Origin: an uncultured Clostridium sp.
Lineage (GTDB): Bacteria > Bacillota > Clostridia > Lachnospirales > Lachnospiraceae
Direction: 5' to 3'
Length of the DNA: 64,000 bases
Assembly (NCBI GenBank): GCA_946553025.1
Contig: CAMNRM010000021.1
Location: 1-64,000 of the forward strand
Shown: one piece after another, positions 58,329 to 64,000 of the stretch
How the letters are laid out: every line of letters begins with the position of its first letter
Position numbering within the stretch: position 1 is the stretch's first letter
Notes under the pieces: generated by a model
Databases searched by the model: none
What the model was told of the DNA's origin: nothing
Seen by the model: the letters and a program-made list of their open reading frames with translations, nothing else
Made by a program: the position numbers and the translations under genes

Positions 58329-60689
58329 ATGGATATATACAATGTATCATTATATAAGGATGCACGTCTGAAGCAGTGGCTTGGGTATTTATGTAAGCCA
58401 CCAGTCGGCACTTGTTTTCTTGGAGATATGAGGTTTGCCGGACTATTTAGGGGTAAGCCTTTCATATCTTCTGAGGATTATGCCAGATTATATGCCAGCA
58501 ATCAGCCCCTGGCTGTTAGTCTTAGGGATGCTGGCTGTGTAGTCTTTCCGGGGAGTTATCTTGTATATAATGCCGCAGGCCAGTTTATCAGTTTGTTTGG
58601 GGAGCAGGTATTTGACCAGTTCCGCACCCAAACAGGTATTACTTTGACGGAGAGGTACATCGTGGAGCAGTCAAATATATCGTATAAACGTCAGGGAGAG
58701 GGAGTTGTGTATTATCTGGCATCCGATGAGCATGGCACTCCGGCAGATAAAGACCAGTTACTACAGACAGGAGTATTTGACTGGATAGGTGTTCAGAGTT
58801 TATCAAGAGAGCAGTTCAAGGCACTTTTTGTTCCTTTAGATGAGTGTATAACGCTTGCCGATGGTACTGTAGTAAACGACCCAAGGATAGGAGGACATGG
58901 TAAGGGCGATTTTATAGTGGTCAGGATGGGCTGGTCGGACTGGGATTGGCAGAATATGAGGTGTATTCCAGGCAGTGTTTTTCAGAGGTTGTATAATAAT
59001 ATCGGCTGGGTAGACTGCCTAATCAATGAGGGGTATGAGCTTCAGAAGCCACCATCTTTTTATCAGACTGTAAAAGGTTTGCAGGATAAGAGTGACGAGA
59101 TAATCAGAGAGGTATATAAAATACGTGAGGGGGTATTAAAAGGCCGCTATGAATTGGTTTGCGGGCCGATAGTTTCTGTCAGCAATCCAGATGGCAGGCA
59201 GTATGAGATAAAGGTTGACACCAATGTCTTGTATGTAGACTGCGAGGGAAAGAATGCAGTTTCAGTAATCGGCAGAAAGATACAGAGGAAGAACACGGAC
59301 GAGCTTAGGTCATTTCTTTCCTTGCTTCTGGGAGTTCAGAGAAAAGGCTGGCTGTCGAGAATGAGGGCAGCGTATTGTGATATAGCAACTCGAAACGCTA
59401 TATCAAGGTTTACAGGCGCAGGTTATGAGGGTATCAATACCGCCATGCGGTCAGGGAGCTTTATGGGTATTGGAATCGAGATGTATCTTGACATTTACAA
59501 TATCTATTCCTATCTTGGCAGGTGTTTATCCGGAGGGGTAACGCTTTTCAGAGGCATGAGGCTTTCCAGTGAGCCGAAGGCTGGAGCCACCGTAGATTTG
59601 GATTGTTTTACCAGTTGGTCACTTGGGTATTTCGTAGCCAAGGATTTTATAAAAAACGAGAGGTATCATGTATTTGTATTAAAAGATGTTTCAAGAATCC
59701 ATGCCGCATATATCAATGCGATATCCGAGCATAGGGACAGGGAGTTTGAGGTATTAGTCAATGCTGGGTATTCTCTTAAAGTAGAATCCAAACTTGCCGA
59801 TAGGCTGTGGTTATGCTCCTTAGTGGAGAATGAAGAGTTTTATCTTCGAGAGAAGTCTACCCCATCTGGAGATTTTATATCCATGCTTGGGTATTCCATA
59901 GACAGTGACCCCATACTTAGAGGGTCTGTATATGTGGCAGAAGACTACGATGGAATATTCATTGGAAACAGCTTCAGTGACGACAGGCTCCAGGTACAGG
60001 TAAGTGAAAGCGGCTGGATATGCGGTGAGTTGAGTGGTTCTTTTGACGATTTAGATGGTTCTGTAGCCAAAGTAATTGGGTATTTACGAGGCATAGTAAA
60101 TGAATTCAGAAAGAAGGTGGGTAGTGATAAGCTCTATTACCATTGCAGTTCTTTCATGTACAATATTACATCGAAGTTTGCTTCGGAGGGGTTTCAGATC
60201 ATCAGGCAGAAGTTTATAAACCGTGATGACATCTCTGAAAAGAAAAATATGAGAGGAGCATTGCAGATATCAGGTGACAGTGACGACCATATAACCTTGC
60301 AGTTTCTGATAAAAGATGATTTGAGTGTCAGTGTAAGCGCAAGGGACAAGGAGAATCAAATCAAGCAGACCTTTTCAGCGATTAACAATGATGTATACCA
60401 AAACGTATATGATGAGATAGTACATAAGTGTAAGTTAAATCAGTTTGGCAGGCTGGAGAAGGCTCTGAAATTAGTTTCTGGGTATTGCCGGGAGCCGCTT
60501 ACTGTAGTTGACAAGGGTAAATATTCATTGGGTAGCAAGTATCGTATAATAGCTGTTATGGATGGGGAGATGGTACAGCTATACATCAGAGGGGGTATCA
60601 AATCAAGTCACAGCTATTACTTTTGGGATAACCTGCGGGATATAGCCGTAGGGGTAAGCAATGCTCTTTGCGGTGACGAGAAGAAATAA
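58329..60689 (+). CDS. Large protein with a probable ADP-ribosyltransferase domain
   Basis: The protein has 786 residues from ATG 58329 after TTTAGGAGGCAGAC. A central region (about 330-490) has the R-S-E pattern of NAD-dependent ADP-ribosyltransferases: Arg408 in TLFRGMRL, the S-x-S of CFTSWSLGYF (Ser429, Ser431) and the E-x-E of REFEVL (Glu472, Glu474). E-x-E usually means arginine as the target. About 330 residues before it and ~300 after it match nothing I recognise. There is no signal peptide, so it acts inside a cell unless exported in another way. It could modify host or recipient proteins, like phage ModA/Alt, or be a toxin. Confidence 0.78.
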   Translation: MDIYNVSLYKDARLKQWLGYLCKPPVGTCFLGDMRFAGLFRGKPFISSEDYARLYASNQPLAVSLRDAGCVVFPGSYLVYNAAGQFISLFGEQVFDQFRTQTGITLTERYIVEQSNISYKRQGEGVVYYLASDEHGTPADKDQLLQTGVFDWIGVQSLSREQFKALFVPLDECITLADGTVVNDPRIGGHGKGDFIVVRMGWSDWDWQNMRCIPGSVFQRLYNNIGWVDCLINEGYELQKPPSFYQTVKGLQDKSDEIIREVYKIREGVLKGRYELVCGPIVSVSNPDGRQYEIKVDTNVLYVDCEGKNAVSVIGRKIQRKNTDELRSFLSLLLGVQRKGWLSRMRAAYCDIATRNAISRFTGAGYEGINTAMRSGSFMGIGIEMYLDIYNIYSYLGRCLSGGVTLFRGMRLSSEPKAGATVDLDCFTSWSLGYFVAKDFIKNERYHVFVLKDVSRIHAAYINAISEHRDREFEVLVNAGYSLKVESKLADRLWLCSLVENEEFYLREKSTPSGDFISMLGYSIDSDPILRGSVYVAEDYDGIFIGNSFSDDRLQVQVSESGWICGELSGSFDDLDGSVAKVIGYLRGIVNEFRKKVGSDKLYYHCSSFMYNITSKFASEGFQIIRQKFINRDDISEKKNMRGALQISGDSDDHITLQFLIKDDLSVSVSARDKENQIKQTFSAINNDVYQNVYDEIVHKCKLNQFGRLEKALKLVSGYCREPLTVVDKGKYSLGSKYRIIAVMDGEMVQLYIRGGIKSSHSYYFWDNLRDIAVGVSNALCGDEKK

Positions 60690-60953
60690 TTTTCGCCAGT
60701 TCATGGAAGCGTTAGCAACTGTTTTACGAGAGAATGATATTTATTTCTGTTTTTAGTAGAATTTCAGGGGTAAAACCTTAAGGGAACTCAATTACAAAGC
60801 AACTTGCTTTTTAAAAACTCTCGATGGAGTGCATCGGTACTATAGATAATTCTTGACTGATATATTTGAGTAATAACTAAGAAGCGAAATATGGTGATTT
60901 GTAATTGGTTCCTTGTCTTTGGTTATTAATTTTATAGAAAGGTGGATTAATTT

Positions 60954-61613
60954 ATGGGTTGGAACGTAAAAAGCGGGTCAGTTAGGTCAACGAAATCAAG
61001 ATTAGTAGAAAATCTGCTGGGTGGGGAGTATTGGAGTGGTGGAGTTTGGAATGGCTATGGTTTTGATGATTGTCATGACTACCCACGATACAGTTTTACA
61101 TGCCTAGAAGGTTTGACATTTGTAGATAAGGACGAGTTTGTAGAGGGGTTTGATATTTTTGATAAGTATGATGAGAGTGTGAATCTTATAACCAGAGGCT
61201 CCCGTCCAGTTGGGTATGAAGTTTCAATTCCAAGTTTTCAGGAGATTCCAATAAGTGATGTTCGCTTTATCGATGATGTAATAAAGATGTTGAGAAAAAG
61301 CGAAAAAAAATATTATATCCGATATGCTATAAATTCCAATATTAAGTGTTCATACTGTTCACCCTCTTTCAGAAAACCTTATAAAGAGTTGTATGGGGAT
61401 ACTTTTACAGAGAGTAAAGAGTGGGCTTTGAAGCATCTTTGGGATACCAAGGGAGATAGGGTAATAGTTGTTAATGTGCGGACTAAAAAGGCTTATATTG
61501 CCGAATTTGTTTTACATAAGAAGTTACAAAAGACCGCCAGGACTACAGTTTATGGTAAGTATCTTGTAGAACCTGTGTATGATTGGAGGTACACGTTCCC
61601 TTATCATTTTTGA
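60954..61613 (+). CDS. Hypothetical protein of the island
   Basis: The protein has 219 residues and no family that I recognise. It is rich in aromatic residues (GGEYWSGGVWNGYGFDD, WRYTFPYHF) and has one C-x-x-C pair in SNIKCSYCSPSF. There is no signal peptide or membrane helix. The ribosome-binding site is AAAGGTGG with a long gap before ATG. The ~264-base gap before it has no gene but contains GGGGTAAAAC-type sequence also found after it. Confidence 0.6.
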   Translation: MGWNVKSGSVRSTKSRLVENLLGGEYWSGGVWNGYGFDDCHDYPRYSFTCLEGLTFVDKDEFVEGFDIFDKYDESVNLITRGSRPVGYEVSIPSFQEIPISDVRFIDDVIKMLRKSEKKYYIRYAINSNIKCSYCSPSFRKPYKELYGDTFTESKEWALKHLWDTKGDRVIVVNVRTKKAYIAEFVLHKKLQKTARTTVYGKYLVEPVYDWRYTFPYHF

Positions 61614-61694
61614 TTTTGATTTCTTGTGCTAGAGAGGAGGGTATTGGCTTAAGGTATATAAATAGTTTTTACAAGGTTTTGGGGTAAAACTCAG

Positions 61695-61724
61695 GGAGCT
61701 GTGACGGACACAGTTCCTTTTGTT
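61695..61724 (+). terminator. Terminator after the 60954 gene
   Basis: GGAGCTGTG (61695-61703) pairs with CACAGTTCC (61709-61717, one G-U pair), followed by TTTTGTTTT. Confidence 0.75.
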
Positions 61725-61744
61725 TTACTTAGAAATTTTAAATA

Positions 61745-61787
61745 AATTATCAGATAACTTGACTAATTATCAGATAAATTATATTAT
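61745..61787 (+). promoter_or_regulatory. Promoter with direct-repeat operator
   Basis: TTGACT (61759-61764) and TATTAT (61782-61787) are spaced by 17 bases. The 13-base sequence AATTATCAGATAA occurs exactly twice (61745-61757 and 61765-61777), 20 bp apart, on both sides of the -35, as expected for a regulator binding side by side on one face of the helix. Confidence 0.65.
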
Positions 61788-61814
61788 ATAACCAAAAAAG
61801 GAGGTTAAACATTT

Positions 61815-62108
61815 ATGGATGATTACGAAAAAGAGCGTATGGAGGAGCTAAACACAATGCTTGCGGAGTACAAGGTAATTTTGCCGGACGGTATTCAGAA
61901 AACTTGTTTATCAGGTGTACGCAGGCCGTTGGTACTGCATAGGGGTAAACCTATCACAAAGGAGCAGGTTATACAGTTGATCGTAGGCGAGGAGCCGTTG
62001 TTCAGGCGGGGTAACGATGAGCGGGACTGTATGTTCGACCCAAGGGGAAACAGAGGCGTACTGAAAAATATCTTTTACCGCCAGGGCTATGACTGGCTGT
62101 CAACTTGA
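61815..62108 (+). CDS. N-terminal part of a split island gene
   Basis: The protein part has 97 residues (ATG 61815 after AAAAAAGGAGG...) and ends at TGA 62106-62108. The next reading frame starts directly after that TGA in the same frame, and the joined sequence reads naturally (GYDWLST, stop, then VHSDGTIGG). So this is probably the first third of a 308-residue protein interrupted by one stop codon. No family that I can name. The promoter with the direct-repeat operator lies just upstream. Confidence 0.6.
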   Translation: MDDYEKERMEELNTMLAEYKVILPDGIQKTCLSGVRRPLVLHRGKPITKEQVIQLIVGEEPLFRRGNDERDCMFDPRGNRGVLKNIFYRQGYDWLST

Positions 62109-62741
62109 GTGCATTCCGATGGCACAATCGGGGGTAACCTCATATACCTGGGAAAATACCCGGAGATATATGATATACTGCCGGATTATATCCATTTAGC
62201 GGGTAAATATCCATTCTTGGATATGGTGGTTTCCTATACCAGTTATAATGAGTGCTGCTGCTATTTCTGTGACGGAGATGAATGTGAGGACTGCCGTCCT
62301 TATCTTGATAAAATCCGCAAGTATAAAGACGCTGACTGGAATCCTGACCCTGATTTTGAAGAGTTATATTTCAGGAGCTGGGATACAGGACATGTCCGTA
62401 GCGATATCGGTAAAGATGTTGAACTGACCATATGGATACATGGGGGTAAGACAGAGGTATTATTTGGCGACAAGGCAAAGGCGAAGTTTGTTGAATATAA
62501 TAAGCAGTATTGCTCACCGGAGTATGATTTTATGTTTTCTGCTGATTTGTACAGTTATAAATCGAATTGTATCTGCAGCAAGGAGTTTGTGGAGGAGTGC
62601 TTTGAGTATGCGGGTATGCCGAGGAGTCTTTGCGATAAATATGTGGAGCGTAATTTCATATCACCATTCAATACATCGGCTCAGGTAGTGACAAAGGACT
62701 GGGTAATAGAACAGTACCGCACCTTTATATCCAGGGGGTAA
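62109..62741 (+). CDS. C-terminal part of the split island gene (in-frame after TGA)
   Basis: The frame codes for 210 residues from a GTG directly behind the TGA, with no ribosome-binding site in front, so separate translation is doubtful. The sequence has many Cys residues that could bind metal (CCCYFCDGDECEDC) and island-type motifs: KYPFLDMVVSYTSYNE, YFRSWDTGHVRSDIG. Together with 61815-62108 it resembles one protein of the kind seen in phages and conjugative elements. It is either a fresh nonsense mutation or a read-through codon. Function unknown. Confidence 0.55.
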   Translation: MHSDGTIGGNLIYLGKYPEIYDILPDYIHLAGKYPFLDMVVSYTSYNECCCYFCDGDECEDCRPYLDKIRKYKDADWNPDPDFEELYFRSWDTGHVRSDIGKDVELTIWIHGGKTEVLFGDKAKAKFVEYNKQYCSPEYDFMFSADLYSYKSNCICSKEFVEECFEYAGMPRSLCDKYVERNFISPFNTSAQVVTKDWVIEQYRTFISRG

Positions 62742-62780
62742 AAAGAAAATGATATTTTTTAACTTTTTTATAAGGCAGTG

Positions 62781-62808
62781 TTGACATAACTGAGATAAGA
62801 GTTATAAT
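62781..62808 (+). promoter_or_regulatory. Promoter of the 62841 gene
   Basis: TTGACA (62781-62786) and TATAAT (62803-62808) are both perfect, with 16-bp spacing, 32 bases before the start codon. Confidence 0.85.
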
Positions 62809-62840
62809 CACACAAACGTTCGAGAAGAGGAGGATTTAGT

Positions 62841-63407
62841 ATGGATTCCGTAACTTTATTTACTACAAATGCTACACTTGTATACTTTGGTGAGCAGAAG
62901 CCGGAGCTGGAGGAGCAGGCGAAAAAGCTGTACCGGCTGGCAAAGAATGCGGTTGTTGAATGGGTACGCCTGGAGCTGCTTGACGCCTGCCGCACACCGG
63001 GGGTGTATGGTCAGAGTGTATCGCTTTGCTTGCCAGCGAGTGATCACGACATTGACATCAGCGTTGACACAAACCCATTTTTTGATTCTTTTGAAAACAA
63101 CTGTTTCTTACCAGCGCAGCCGCCGAGGATGTTTAACAGCTCCCCGTACTCTGGTGAGAACTATGTTACCCCGATTGGGAGAATGCCGTATGCTTTGTAC
63201 AGGAAGATCATGACCGAGGAGACTCCGATTTCCAGGATGTTTGAGTTCCTTGCGTCAGAGTACAAGAAGCTGACAGACAGGGCAAAGACGACCGTGCCGA
63301 GCAAGGAGGCTGTGGAGGAGTTATCTGCCCATGATGTACTCTTTCTGTATCAGTATGGCGGAGTTATCCAGGCATTTGAGGCGATGAGACGTTCCAGTGC
63401 AGCATAA
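62841..63407 (+). CDS. Hypothetical protein of the island
   Basis: The protein has 188 residues from ATG 62841 after AAGAGGAGGATTTAGT. I recognise no family. The N-terminal half is helical (PELEEQAKKLYRLAKNAVVE) and the middle has a DHDIDISVDTNPFFDSF acidic stretch. It has a strong promoter of its own and a terminator right after it, so it is an independent, well-expressed unit. This suggests a regulator, an anti-restriction protein or a structural protein of the element (inference). Confidence 0.65.
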   Translation: MDSVTLFTTNATLVYFGEQKPELEEQAKKLYRLAKNAVVEWVRLELLDACRTPGVYGQSVSLCLPASDHDIDISVDTNPFFDSFENNCFLPAQPPRMFNSSPYSGENYVTPIGRMPYALYRKIMTEETPISRMFEFLASEYKKLTDRAKTTVPSKEAVEELSAHDVLFLYQYGGVIQAFEAMRRSSAA

Positions 63408-63428
63408 TATAACTTGGGTATTCTTTAG

Positions 63429-63461
63429 AGGCCAATCTTTTTATGGGTTGGCCTTATTTTT
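63429..63461 (+). terminator. Terminator after the 62841 gene
   Basis: AGGCCAA (63429-63435) pairs with TTGGCCT (63448-63454), followed by TATTTTTAT. A closely related terminator closes the next gene. Confidence 0.8.
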
Positions 63462-63479
63462 ATCGGAAGGAGGAAGGAT

Positions 63480-63956
63480 ATGTATATCACAGAGGAGAGG
63501 CACACAATGTTTTACAATAATCCATCCATGCCATCTGGCTGGATTGAGCTACAGATTTTATGGTGTGATGGTGATAATGCTCTTATACCAAACAAGCCTT
63601 ATGATGGTGAGTTCTGGGTGGAATTCAGAAATAGTGCCGGGTATTTGAATGGATTTACTAAAGCATTTTATTACTTATGCGCTCCGTCAGTCAGGCATGA
63701 TGTAGAGAGGGCATTTAAAGGTTTCCTGTGCTACTGCGGTATTCATGCAGGCTTTGTCATCAAAGAAGCCCATGCTTTCTATATAAGTGTTGGTGAGACA
63801 GAGTATATCGTGAATTTTAATGGTATACCAGGCCGAGGCAGAGTTCAGTGTTCAGTGGAGCAGGATGAGCGAGTCGTAAATATGGGTACGATGGATATAG
63901 ATATTATACATGAGCGTGAGTTGTTACAGTGTGCTTACAGCATATTTAAACATTAG
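63480..63956 (+). CDS. Hypothetical protein of the island
   Basis: The protein has 158 residues from ATG 63480 after GGAAGGAGGAAGGAT; an in-frame ATG at 63507 is an alternative start. I recognise no family. It looks like a small alpha/beta domain (WIELQILWCDGDNALIPN, then AFYISVGETEYIVNF). It is the last complete gene of the window and is followed by a terminator at the edge. Confidence 0.6.
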   Translation: MYITEERHTMFYNNPSMPSGWIELQILWCDGDNALIPNKPYDGEFWVEFRNSAGYLNGFTKAFYYLCAPSVRHDVERAFKGFLCYCGIHAGFVIKEAHAFYISVGETEYIVNFNGIPGRGRVQCSVEQDERVVNMGTMDIDIIHERELLQCAYSIFKH

Positions 63957-63976
63957 AATAGATAGGTATTCTCAGA

Positions 63977-64000
63977 GGGCCAACTTGTTAGAGTTGGCCC
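63977..64000 (+). terminator. Terminator at the window edge
   Basis: GGGCCAACT (63977-63985) pairs with AGTTGGCCC (63992-64000). The sequence before it (GGTATTCT...AGAGGGCCAA) repeats that before the terminator at 63429. The T run would be outside the window. Confidence 0.7.

Noticed and set aside
60703-60756. 17-codon open frame after the ADP-ribosyltransferase
   Set aside because: It is too short, without a ribosome-binding site and without any recognisable sequence.
62106-62108. TGA considered as selenocysteine codon
   Set aside because: No SECIS-like hairpin is evident directly after the TGA and the protein type gives no reason for it. A mutation or read-through is simpler.

Overview
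The window looks like a chromosomal segment of a gut-type Firmicute, most likely a Lachnospiraceae relative. The evidence is strong GGAGG-type ribosome-binding sites, an LplB/YtcP-type sugar ABC transporter with a YesM/YesN two-component pair, DUF6282 and Rpn-type proteins, and Tn916-like and rumA/rlmD-type integrative elements. Genus is inference only. Base composition changes sharply: metabolic regions are moderately GC-rich, while the restriction-modification block (17.7-21.7 kb), the toxin-antitoxin pair (44.8-46.2 kb) and the first gene after rlmD are AT-rich, which suggests transfer.

Layout. (1) 1-1.1 kb: the 3' end of a Tn916-type tyrosine integrase, i.e. one end of an integrative element. 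(2) 1.1-17.7 kb: a glycan-utilisation locus. It has a 1,430-aa secreted protein of alternating jelly-roll-like and Ig-like modules with an acidic repeat tail, a cell-wall-binding-repeat protein, two DUF4091 proteins, a CUT1 ABC transporter (two permeases, one lipoprotein), a YesM-type sensor kinase, an AraC-type response regulator and a nucleotidyltransferase. (3) 17.7-21.7 kb: an AT-rich controller/methyltransferase/endonuclease cassette. (4) 21.7-47 kb: a large CoA-linked catabolic cluster with its own sigma-54 activator. (5) 47-49 kb: a scar zone with an AAA/PD-(D/E)XK protein and two gene remnants. (6) 49-53.4 kb: housekeeping genes (pcrA, a small membrane protein, rlmD). (7) From within the 3' end of rlmD to the window end: an integrative-element-like island with an adenine methyltransferase, DUF262, DUF3846 and DUF4314 proteins, a secreted transglutaminase-like protein, a probable ADP-ribosyltransferase and several unknown genes.

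The most coherent system is region 4. I find four near-perfect sigma-54 promoters (GG-N10-GC, TTGGCAY..TTGCT) at 23761, 28489, 32008 and 40004. Each precedes catabolic genes, and one enhancer-binding protein lies divergently at 26208-28304. Clustered TGACAC/GTGTCA half-sites lie near all four promoters and over the activator's own probable -10. The enzymes (nitrilase-family amidase, two class III CoA-transferases, OYE-type enoyl-CoA reductase, MaoC-type hydratase, 3-hydroxyacyl-CoA dehydrogenase, SDRs, HpcH/HpaI aldolase, lactonase-like hydrolase, CMD-family proteins, and MFS and GntP-type transporters) imply uptake, CoA activation, reduction, hydration, oxidation and carbon-carbon cleavage of an organic acid. 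The substrate cannot be read from the sequence, and I do not recognise the gene set as a described pathway.

Other points worth attention: a repeat family with perfect 13-bp inverted ends; a multi-hairpin element resembling an IS200/IS605 end; an MqsR toxin paired with a zinc-ribbon/HTH/Panacea antitoxin; an RlmD with a ~95-aa foreign C-terminal extension at the island boundary; and an in-frame TGA that splits an island gene.
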